A DNA stretch of 16,877 nucleotides from Parasutterella muris (GTDB lineage Bacteria; Pseudomonadota; Gammaproteobacteria; Burkholderiales; Burkholderiaceae_F). Below are positions 1 through 6,371 of the stretch, in pieces. Positions within the stretch are counted from its first letter, which is position 1. The number at the start of each line of letters is the position of its first letter. A program made the translations under genes and the position numbers. The stretch lies in NCBI RefSeq assembly GCF_943193095.1, contig NZ_CALPCV010000039.1:1-16877 (forward strand). Direction: 5' to 3'. Under the pieces are notes generated by a model. That model was not told where the DNA came from. It did not search any database and saw only the letters and a list, made by a program, of their open reading frames with translations.

Positions 1-88
1 TCCCTGGGCTAAGGTCTCCCTTCAAAAGGAAACCCTTATCGTGGTCTTCTATTTAATTTCTGATGCGTCCGACCTGTTATAAAGTAAA

Positions 89-107
89 TGATCAAATACT
101 GATCAAA
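89..107. repeat. Paired TGATCAAA direct repeat upstream of the flavoprotein operon
   Basis: TGATCAAA occurs at 89-96 and again at 100-107, start to start 11 bp, about one helical turn, so both copies face the same side of the DNA. Each contains the palindrome TGATCA. It lies about 110 bp upstream of the best promoter candidate for the flavoprotein operon, a plausible place for an activator site. Inference: possible binding site of the FixJ/TtrR-like regulator encoded at the other end of the locus. The surrounding sequence is AT-rich and chance occurrence is possible. Confidence 0.3.
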
Positions 108-216
108 ACATTTCGGATAAAATCCCGATTCCTCCCTTTGTAAAGTACACCTAACGTCGTAGGTAGTATTGCTTAACTAATAAATTAATTACTGATAAAT
201 CAACTGGATATATTCA

Positions 217-245
217 TTGCGACGCGATAACCACTTGCTTATAGA
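217..245 (+). promoter_or_regulatory. Candidate sigma-70 promoter for the flavoprotein/cytochrome operon
   Basis: TTGCGA (217-222), a 17-bp spacer and TATAGA (240-245) fit a housekeeping promoter with four of six matches at -35 and five of six at -10. Transcription would start near 252 and leave a leader of about 70 nt before the flavoprotein ATG at 321. That leader contains a short potential ORF and a small CTATC/GATAG hairpin (286-299). An alternative -35/-10 pair (TTGCTT at 235, TATGAG at 257) overlaps it and is weaker. Confidence 0.45.
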
Positions 246-276
246 ACTATTTTTCGTATGAGAGGGGAATCCTAAA

Positions 277-306
277 ATGATTTCACTATCTTTTGATAGG
301 TCTTAA
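277..306 (+). CDS. Possible 9-residue leader peptide (uORF)
   Basis: ATG at 277 opens a nine-codon frame (MISLSFDRS) closed by TAA at 304-306. It is preceded by GAGGGG at 262-267 with a spacing of about 9 nt, a good Shine-Dalgarno match. It ends 14 nt before the flavoprotein ATG and covers a CTATC-TTTT-GATAG hairpin. No amino acid is strongly over-represented, so a classic amino-acid attenuator is not evident. It could be fortuitous; its support is the ribosome-binding site and its place inside the predicted leader RNA. Confidence 0.25.
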   Translation: MISLSFDRS

Positions 307-320
307 ACAAGGAGAAATTA

Positions 321-1838
321 ATGGAGAATACTTCTCGCCGCTCTTTCATCAAAGGTTCGATGGCCGGCGCTGTCGCCGTCGCATCCGGTTCTTTCGCATC
401 CGCTGCCGTCGCTCAGCAGCCAAAGACATGGGATGAAACAGTTGATGTGATCGTGATCGGATCCGGTTTTGCCGGACTAGCTGCCGCTATCGAGGCTAAG
501 AAAGCCGGGGCCAACGTTGTCGTTTTGGAAAAAATGCCTACGGCCGGCGGTAACTCAATCATTAACGGCGGCATCCTGACTGCGACAGGCTGCCCGCAGC
601 AGAAAATGCACAAAATCCAGGACTCTAAAGAACTTCTGGAAAAAGATATTCTCGTCGCCGGCAACTATATGAACGATCCGAAGAAAGTTCGTCAGATGGT
701 TGATCGTGTGTTATCCAACTATGAGTGGACAGTTAATGAACTCGGAGTCGAGTATCTGCCGGACGCGATTGGCCAGGAGGGCGGCCATTCCGTTCCGCGC
801 TATGTGACGACTAAGATCGGCTCCGGCGCCGGTATCGTCAATAAAGAACTCGAAAAGTGCAAAGAATTTGGTATCCCCGTCCGCACAAGAACTTATGTGG
901 ACCGCATCATTCGTACGCCTGAGGGGGTTCAGGGCGTCGAAGTGTTCGAGGGCTACCGCTTCCCGAAAGCGGGCAGCGGAAAACCGAAGTCAATTAAGGC
1001 CAATAAGGGCGTTGTCCTTTGCTACGGCGGCTTCTCCGCGGACGTTCCCTACAGAACAATCCAGGATCCGAAACTGAACGCGACACTCGATACAACAAAT
1101 CAGCCGGGTGCTACGTCAGAGCTTTGGAGAGAAACCTCCAATATCGGATGTATGCAGGCTCAAAACGATTGGATCCAGTGCGGACCGTGGGGCAATCCTC
1201 ACGAGAAGGGCATGGGAATCGGCTGGCAGTTTAACCAGACTGCCGCTGCCGAGTACGGTCTTTGGACCAACAGCGCCGGCAAGCGCTTTGTTAATGAACT
1301 GGCTAACCGTAAAGTTCGCGCAGACGCGATTATGGTTGAACAGGCAAACGGCCGTAAATGCTTCGCTATTGCCGACGCGAACGGCATCAAACCGTTTGTA
1401 GCCCAGCGACCCGGCATGCTCGATAAGCAGATCGAGCGCAAACTCGTCATGAAGTACGACACGATTGATGACATGGCGAAGGCTCAGGGCATTGATCCTG
1501 AACAGCTGAAGAAGACCATTGCTGAGTTCAACGGCTACGTGAAGTCCAAGAACGATCCGGTTCTGGGCCGCTACATCAATAATGAACAGCTTCCGGTTGA
1601 AACTGCGCCTTTCTACATTGGCGAACTTCAGCCTAAGGTTCATCACTCTATGGGCGGTCTTATCACTGACGATCAGTGCCGAGTCCTGGATGTTAAAACC
1701 GACAAGCCCATCAAAGGTTTGTACGCGGCGGGCGAAGCGACCGGACATGTCCACGGCGCGGTTCGTCTCGGCTCTGTGGCCATTCTCGACTGCCTCGTAT
1801 TCGGTCGTATGGCCGGTGAAAACTGCGCTAAATCATAA
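321..1838 (+). CDS. Tat-exported FAD-dependent reductase, flavocytochrome c/fumarate-reductase-like flavoprotein
   Basis: This 505-residue protein belongs to the FAD_binding_2 family of soluble periplasmic fumarate, urocanate and related reductases. It has a textbook Tat signal (SRRSFIK at 5-11, hydrophobic stretch, AVAQQ cleavage region near 30-32), so it should be exported folded with FAD bound. The dinucleotide fold GSGFAG is at 47-52 with acidic E70 ending the second strand. Compared with Shewanella Fcc3, the substrate arginines appear kept (R330 in NELANRK, R482 in HGAVRLGS), as does the His pair in VHHSMGG (441-442). The IQ-x-HP-type histidine is replaced (IQCGPW, 285-290), so the substrate need not be fumarate. 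It lacks a heme domain; the next gene supplies a separate tetraheme cytochrome. The start is supported by AAGGAG about 7 nt upstream. First gene of the operon. The exact acceptor is unknown. Confidence 0.9.
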   Translation: MENTSRRSFIKGSMAGAVAVASGSFASAAVAQQPKTWDETVDVIVIGSGFAGLAAAIEAKKAGANVVVLEKMPTAGGNSIINGGILTATGCPQQKMHKIQDSKELLEKDILVAGNYMNDPKKVRQMVDRVLSNYEWTVNELGVEYLPDAIGQEGGHSVPRYVTTKIGSGAGIVNKELEKCKEFGIPVRTRTYVDRIIRTPEGVQGVEVFEGYRFPKAGSGKPKSIKANKGVVLCYGGFSADVPYRTIQDPKLNATLDTTNQPGATSELWRETSNIGCMQAQNDWIQCGPWGNPHEKGMGIGWQFNQTAAAEYGLWTNSAGKRFVNELANRKVRADAIMVEQANGRKCFAIADANGIKPFVAQRPGMLDKQIERKLVMKYDTIDDMAKAQGIDPEQLKKTIAEFNGYVKSKNDPVLGRYINNEQLPVETAPFYIGELQPKVHHSMGGLITDDQCRVLDVKTDKPIKGLYAAGEATGHVHGAVRLGSVAILDCLVFGRMAGENCAKS

Positions 1839-1870
1839 GAAGTCATCACTCTTAACGAATTAAGTCGCAG

Positions 1871-1901
1871 AATCGGCCGCGGGATTGCCCTGCGGCCGAT
1901 T
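1871..1901 (+). promoter_or_regulatory. Strong intercistronic hairpin between flavoprotein and cytochrome genes
   Basis: A perfect 10-bp inverted repeat (AATCGGCCGC at 1871-1880, GCGGCCGATT at 1892-1901) encloses an 11-nt loop that can pair further through GGG/CCC. It is GC-rich and very stable but is followed by GTCTAAGG rather than a U-tract, so it is not a typical intrinsic terminator. It ends 4 nt before the AAGGAG ribosome-binding site of the cytochrome gene. Likely role (inference): mRNA 3'-end stabiliser or partial attenuator setting the flavoprotein-to-cytochrome ratio. Confidence 0.6.
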
Positions 1902-1916
1902 GTCTAAGGAGATACT

Positions 1917-2264
1917 ATGAAAAAAATAATGCTGCTAAGCTGCTTCTTGGCTGTGTGTTTCACCGGTTTCGCTCAGGCAGCCGAGCAAGGAAAGTTCGGT
2001 GCGGACCGCCATGTCGCCAAGGGCGTCCCCTGCGCGGCATGTCACGGAGAGAAAAATGAAATCTCCGCGCCGGACATTAACCAGTGCACTAAGTGCCATA
2101 ATCCGGATGAGCTCGTAGAGAAAACGAAGAACGTGAAACCTCAGAATCCGCATACGTCGCCCCATTACTCAAACCAGCTCGAATGCACACTGTGCCATGT
2201 GCAGCACGCAGAACCTGAAAATTATTGTGCCCAGTGCCATAATTTTGATTTCAAGGTTAAATAA
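1917..2264 (+). CDS. Small periplasmic tetraheme cytochrome c
   Basis: This 115-residue protein has a Sec signal peptide (KK, hydrophobic core, AQA cleavage near 21) and four CXXCH heme sites: CAACH 39-43, CTKCH 57-61, CTLCH 90-94 and CAQCH 104-108. It contains exactly eight histidines; the four outside the motifs (H32, H79, H83, H97) can serve as distal ligands, giving four bis-His hemes. Size and heme count match the N-terminal cytochrome domain of flavocytochrome c3 (Cytochrom_c3_2-like) and small tetraheme cytochromes such as CctA. It likely shuttles electrons from a quinol-oxidising NapC/NrfH-type partner, not in this window, to the neighbouring flavoproteins, making a split flavocytochrome c. 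The ribosome-binding site AAGGAG is 5 nt upstream of the ATG. Confidence 0.92.
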   Translation: MKKIMLLSCFLAVCFTGFAQAAEQGKFGADRHVAKGVPCAACHGEKNEISAPDINQCTKCHNPDELVEKTKNVKPQNPHTSPHYSNQLECTLCHVQHAEPENYCAQCHNFDFKVK

Positions 2265-2269
2265 GCGAA

Positions 2270-2290
2270 ATTATCCCCGCTTAGGATAAT
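2270..2290 (+). promoter_or_regulatory. Hairpin covering the ribosome-binding site of the second flavoprotein
   Basis: ATTATCC (2270-2276) and GGATAAT (2284-2290) form a perfect 7-bp inverted repeat with a 7-nt loop in the 31-nt gap between the cytochrome stop and the next ATG. The 3' arm includes the only Shine-Dalgarno-like sequence (AGGAT) for the gene at 2296, so folding should reduce its translation. There is no U-tract. Inference: translational damping of the second flavoprotein relative to the cytochrome. Confidence 0.45.
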
Positions 2291-2295
2291 GAAAC

Positions 2296-3594
2296 ATGAC
2301 GCTGAGCCATCCCACCCGCAGAGAGTTTTTTACCTATGTCGGAGCAGTTTCAGCCGCTCCGGTGTTTCGTGCGCAGGCAAAAGATGCTCACCGGTGGGAC
2401 GCGTCCTTTGACGTGGTTATTGTCGGCTCGGGCGCTGCCGGCCTCTCCGCGGCACTTTCTGCTCATGAGGCTGGATGCCGCAGCATTCTCATTCTGGAAA
2501 AAATGTCTTTTGCGGGAGGCGCCTCCAGAATCTCCTGCGGCTACTTCAACGCGGTGGATCCGCAGCGGCAGCGGGCAATGCATATCGAAGACTCGCTGGA
2601 GCTTTTTGAAGCTCAGACCATTAAAAGCTCGCACGGAAAGGGCAGCAAGGAGCTGATTCACATACTGTGCTCTCAGGCGCTTGACTGTCTGCACTGGCTG
2701 GAAGGTTACGGAGTTCGCTATGCGGATAATTGCTCGCAAATCTACGGCGGCATGTTCCCGCGGGGACATATCCCGTTGGTTCAAAACCCGAATGAAAGCT
2801 ATATAGATATTCTGGTCGAGCGATGCCTCGAGCGCGGCATCGAAATTCAATACTCTCAGTCCGCGGACGAAATCATTGCGGAAAACAATTGTGTGCTTGG
2901 CGTTAAGACCTCGAACACATCCGGTCCGAGTGGCAAGAAAGCTAAAACTCGATTTATCCGCGCACGCAAAGCCCTCATTCTCGCTTCCGGCGGATTTGCC
3001 GCAAATGCTGCGCTGTGCGAGGCGCACGACGTCAGACTGCGCGGACTTGAAACGACCAATCCTCCAAGTTCCACCGGAGAGGTCATGCTGGAAGCCATCG
3101 CGATCGGAGCCTATGCCGCAGGCTGCGATTACATCGAATGTATGCCGTCTCCCGTACGCTTCTCTCGTTTTGCGGTTTTTACCGAAAGAATGCTTTTTGT
3201 GGACGCAAAAGGCAGACGCTTTGTGAGAGAAGATGAGTTCAGAGACGTTATCCGCGATAAAGTCCTTTCGCTTCCCGATAAGCGCGCTTATGTGATTGTC
3301 GATAACGACGGCTATATGCAGTGTCCGCTCGCATTTCGCGAGAACGCCGAAGAAGAGCTTAAAAAGCAGAGGGTCTTCAGAGGCAGCACGATCGCGGAAT
3401 TGGCAGAAAAACTCAGAATCCCGGCCGCTGTTTTTGTGAAGACCATTAAGGATTACAACGAATCGGTTTCGAGCGGAAACGACCGGCAGTTCGGACGCGG
3501 CAGAGAGAGTATGCTACGCCATTACACAGGAGCCGTTCTGGGCGGCTTCGTGCGATATGGCAATTCATCACACAATGGGCGGCCTGCTGATTGA
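2296..3594 (+). pseudogene. Second Tat flavoprotein (flavocytochrome c-like), N-terminal part of a frameshifted gene
   Basis: The frame encodes 432 residues with a Tat signal (TRREFF at 7-12, then a short hydrophobic stretch ending near AQA), GSGAAG for FAD binding, and a fumarate-reductase-like body close to the first flavoprotein. After about 3505-3517 the reading frame loses family resemblance (HYTGAVLGG onward) and runs to a stop at 3594. The +1 frame instead gives PFWAAS, then AIHHTMGG and the rest of the family C-terminus, continuing to 3775. The shift from frame 1 to frame 2 fits one extra base, near the short GAGAGAG tract at 3503-3509. Without the C-terminus the catalytic His and Arg are missing, so this product alone should be inactive. 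Either a recent pseudogene, an assembly error, or less likely a programmed frameshift. Confidence 0.85.
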
Positions 3595-3775
3595 TCGGTA
3601 TTGCCGTGTGATGAATTGGGAAGGAGCTCCGATTAAAGGTCTTTTTGCCTGCGGAGAAGTCGTCGGCGGAATCCACGGAGCAAATCGAATTGGAGGCAAC
3701 GCGATTACGGAAGCGCATGTTTTTGGAAGAATTGCCGGAAGAAGTGCAGTGAGCGGAGTATCGGGCGATGTCTGA
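3557..3775 (+). pseudogene. C-terminal part of the frameshifted second flavoprotein
   Basis: This reading frame (family resemblance begins upstream, around 3515-3536) supplies the missing end of the preceding flavoprotein: AIHHTMGG with the catalytic His pair, the GLFACGEVVGGIHG segment, and GANRIGGNAI with the substrate Arg, then HVFGRIAG. These residues match functional fumarate-reductase-type flavoproteins better than either neighbouring paralogue does, so the gene was under selection until recently. Its stop overlaps the ATG of the third flavoprotein by 8 bp (ATGTCTGA), so translational coupling to the next gene depends on ribosomes being in this frame. The first ATG in frame (3557) has no ribosome-binding site and is probably not a real start. 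Confidence 0.8.
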
Positions 3776-5156
3776 ACATGCTTATTACGATATAGCGGTA
3801 GTAGGCGCAGGTCTTGCAGGTGTTTGTGCGGCGATCTCTGCAGCAGCCTTCCCAAAAACACGCGTTCTTCTTCTGGAATCCGCCTCAAAGCCGCTTCCTT
3901 ACACAAAGACACTTCCCTTCTATGACGGGGCGATTAACGCGGTTGATCCGGCAGCTCAGGGCCGACAGGGTATATTCGATTCCCCTGAACTGTTTATGCA
4001 GCAGACACTGGAAAGGTCTGGTTATCGCGCCTCGCCAGAACTTGTTCGTGAACTCTGTTACCGCTCTTACGATGCGAAGATTTGGCTTCGCAATCTTGGC
4101 GCGGAATTTATGCTCAAGACTGTACAGCTCCCGGGATCGGGATTTCCGCGCGGGGCTTACTTTAGAGATTTATCTCAATTCAGAGAGTGTTTATTAAAAG
4201 CGCTTTTAGCGGGCGGCGTCGACTGCGTATGTTCCGCTTCAGTCAAACAAATGGAACAGAAGGACGAAGGCTGGAAGTTAACGTACGCTGAGAGTTCGGG
4301 TGCAATAAGAGAAGTTCGCACATTGTCCGTGATTGCATGCAGCGGCGGTTTTGTTTCCGATGATCGGATCTGCTCCTTTCATGATCCGAGAAATAAAGGA
4401 CTGCGGAGTATTGATCCGACGCACGGCCGCAGCGCGGATTTTCTGAAAGCGCTTGTCAGAAACGGAGCGGGCTGCGTAGGAATGGATTTTCTGGATTATC
4501 TGACGGTGCTCAATGACTCCGTGCCGACACAGCTTCGTCTTCCGACGCAGGCATCCGTCCTTGTGAGCAGGGACGGCCGACTCCTGGCTACCGGTCTTGA
4601 CTCCGTTGAGCGAACTGAGGCGCTGCTGTCATCTCCGGATCATACGGCCTACGCGCTTTTTCCCTCAAGTATGACGGAGAATCTTCCGAAAGCTCAGGCA
4701 CAGGCGATCTGGCGAGTGTTTTCTATCGGTGAAGCGGTCTGCGTGCACAGAGGCGAAAGCGTTCAGGAGGGAAGTTTCAGTTTTGTGTCCGAGCAGTTCT
4801 GGCGGACACTGACTGCGGACCTTAGTGCATATGCCGATCGAGCAACGCGCATGAACGAGCGGCAAACGCCCGCTTTATCCCAATGGATCGGCAGCGAGAA
4901 GCTGATGCTTGTCAAAGTGACGTTGGTGAAGCAGAGGACTCTTGGCGGCGTGCGTATAGATCCGCATGCGCAGATTCTGAACGCGCTGGGTTCGCCCATT
5001 AAGGGGCTTTTCGCGGCCGGAGAAGCAGTCGGGGGAGTCCACGGCAAATCCTGCCTGCCGGGCAACTCGGAGCTTGCGGCGGTTGTTTTTGGAAGGACTG
5101 CGGCAGAGAGCGCTTCTCACTACCTCTTATCGCTCAAGAAGCTTAAAGATTTCTAG
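3768..5156 (+). CDS. Third, divergent FAD-binding flavoprotein without export signal and with lost catalytic residues
   Basis: This 462-residue FAD_binding_2 protein begins directly with the Rossmann strand (GAGLAG at 13-18, E37 after the second strand) and has no Tat or Sec signal. The overall architecture, including AINAVDP near 55-61 and FAAGEAVGGVHG near 415-426, is clearly of the neighbouring family. The catalytic positions are altered: HHTMGG of the family reads QRTLGG (389-394), and the Arg in HGANRLGG becomes Cys in HGKSCLPG (425-432). Classical fumarate reduction is therefore unlikely. The start overlaps the preceding frame by 8 bp, and its last 30 bp overlap the convergent response regulator. 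Possibilities: a cytoplasmic flavoprotein of new function, a non-catalytic partner, or a decaying duplicate. The long open frame argues it is still translated. Confidence 0.85.
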   Translation: MSEHAYYDIAVVGAGLAGVCAAISAAAFPKTRVLLLESASKPLPYTKTLPFYDGAINAVDPAAQGRQGIFDSPELFMQQTLERSGYRASPELVRELCYRSYDAKIWLRNLGAEFMLKTVQLPGSGFPRGAYFRDLSQFRECLLKALLAGGVDCVCSASVKQMEQKDEGWKLTYAESSGAIREVRTLSVIACSGGFVSDDRICSFHDPRNKGLRSIDPTHGRSADFLKALVRNGAGCVGMDFLDYLTVLNDSVPTQLRLPTQASVLVSRDGRLLATGLDSVERTEALLSSPDHTAYALFPSSMTENLPKAQAQAIWRVFSIGEAVCVHRGESVQEGSFSFVSEQFWRTLTADLSAYADRATRMNERQTPALSQWIGSEKLMLVKVTLVKQRTLGGVRIDPHAQILNALGSPIKGLFAAGEAVGGVHGKSCLPGNSELAAVVFGRTAAESASHYLLSLKKLKDF

Positions 5157-5732
5157 CGGAGTCTTGACCTCGAGCTTTCGGTAAATTGAGGTGCGATGCA
5201 CTTTGACCGTTGTCTCTGCGATTCCAAGGTTGACTGCGATTTGCTTATTGCTGAGCCCTTCAGCGACGAGGCGCGCGACGTCGAGCTCTCGTACGGTTAA
5301 GAGGCTGACGAGTTCATGCGCTTTTTTGGAGTGCTCAATACTGGAGCGGCGTTTCCAATCGTTGCTGACAGCGGTTTCCACGCTTTCTAAGAGTCGTTCG
5401 TCATTAATCGGTTTCGTCAGAAAATCCAAAGCGCCTCTGCGCAGCGCCATCACGGCTGTCCCGACCTCGGCGAACGCTGTAATAAAAATGATCGGCAGCG
5501 CGTATTCCGCCTCGATCAGCCGATTCTGGAGCATTAAACCTGAGGTCCCAGGCATACGGATGTCCAGAATGAGGCAGCCGGGAATCATGGCATTGTCTTT
5601 TTCAAGAAATTCGTCCGCGTTCGCATAAACTTGCGTTTTCCAGCCTTCTGCCTCGAGAAGGAATTTCAGTGAATTTCTCACATCCTCATCGTCGTCCACG
5701 ATTCTGACAACTGACATTGGATTTGCGCTCAT
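5127..5732 (-). CDS. FixJ/TtrR-like response regulator (receiver plus LuxR-type HTH)
   Basis: This 201-residue protein has an N-terminal receiver domain with the acidic pair D14/D15, phospho-acceptor D57 in LDIRMPG, T85 and K107 (TKPI), followed by a LuxR/GerE HTH domain from about 142 to 201 (LTVRELDVARLVAEGLSNKQ, then TVKVHRTSIYRKL). This is the FixJ/NarL-like arrangement of TtrR and TodT relatives. It follows the kinase gene by 6 bp, and GAAGGA lies about 12 nt upstream of its ATG; M6 is an alternative start. Its 3' end overlaps the convergent flavoprotein by 30 bp. The most likely target is the flavoprotein/cytochrome operon (inference from position). All phosphorylation residues are intact although the kinase gene is interrupted. 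Confidence 0.93.
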   Translation of the reverse strand: MSANPMSVVRIVDDDEDVRNSLKFLLEAEGWKTQVYANADEFLEKDNAMIPGCLILDIRMPGTSGLMLQNRLIEAEYALPIIFITAFAEVGTAVMALRRGALDFLTKPINDERLLESVETAVSNDWKRRSSIEHSKKAHELVSLLTVRELDVARLVAEGLSNKQIAVNLGIAETTVKVHRTSIYRKLEVKTPLEIFKLLER

Positions 5733-5738
5733 AGTTTT

Positions 5739-6362
5739 TTATTCCTTCTCATTAGGATTGTTCTGACTTAACGGCCAAGTCACGATGACGCGAACACCGC
5801 ACGGAGAATTTCTAAGGAATTGGATTTTTCCGCGTGCCGATTCGACGATTCTCTGAACAATGACAAGGCCGAGTCCAAGACCGTTGGCTTTTCTTGACTG
5901 AAGCGGTACACCGATAGAGGCGAGTTCTTCGTCCGTTAGAAGAGGTCCGTTGTCGCTGATTTCGATTAACGCGTTAGAGCCGCTTGAGCGGACGATCAGC
6001 TTCACCTGCGGTTCTGAGTTTTCCTCTCCCGCTTCCATTGCGTTTTTTAAAAGGTTGTTTAAAAGCAGTTCAGCTTCTAAAGGATTGCCGACAATACGTA
6101 CGTTCGGCTCAATTTTGTGCTGCACATCAAGATTAAAAAGAATTTTGAAGTTTTGTACAGCCAGCAGGCTGAGCTGCGACAAGTCCAAGACGGTCTTCGT
6201 TTTCTCTTTATCCTTAGTGTAGGAGCGAACATGGTCGATGATTTTTGCAGCCTTGTCGCACTGATCATCAATTTTGTCGATGACGGAGCCCATTGTCGGT
6301 CTGTCAGGAACGATGTCCTTTGCGAGCATTCGAGTGATTGCACGGGCATAGTTATGAATCAC
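5739..6362 (-). pseudogene. C-terminal half of the interrupted histidine kinase (dimerisation helix and ATPase domain)
   Basis: This 207-residue segment continues in the same frame after the amber codon at 6372-6374. It holds the end of the H-box helix (VIHNYARAITRML), the second dimerisation helix, and a complete HATPase_c domain: N-box NNLLKNAMEAGE (102-113), DNGP G1-type motif (137-140), and GLGLGL G2-type motif (161-166) with a VIVQRIVE helix. It lacks the phospho-accepting His, which lies upstream of the stop. The first start-like codon is GTG at 6362, ten bases after the amber codon, with no convincing ribosome-binding site, so translation would need readthrough or reinitiation. The stop is 6 bp before the response regulator ATG. 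Confidence 0.85.
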
Positions 6363-6371
6363 TGCAAGCGG

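Noticed and set aside
89..107. FNR/CRP box near the operon promoter
   Set aside because: The half-sites TTGAT and ATCAA do not occur with the required 4-bp spacing; the sequence is a direct repeat, not an FNR palindrome.
1116..1754. 212-codon open frame on the minus strand inside flavoprotein 1
   Set aside because: It lies wholly inside a well-recognised gene, lacks any known domain or ribosome-binding site, and reflects codon bias of the sense strand.
2350..3027. 225-codon minus-strand open frame inside flavoprotein 2
   Set aside because: Antisense shadow of a clear FAD-binding gene; no family resemblance.
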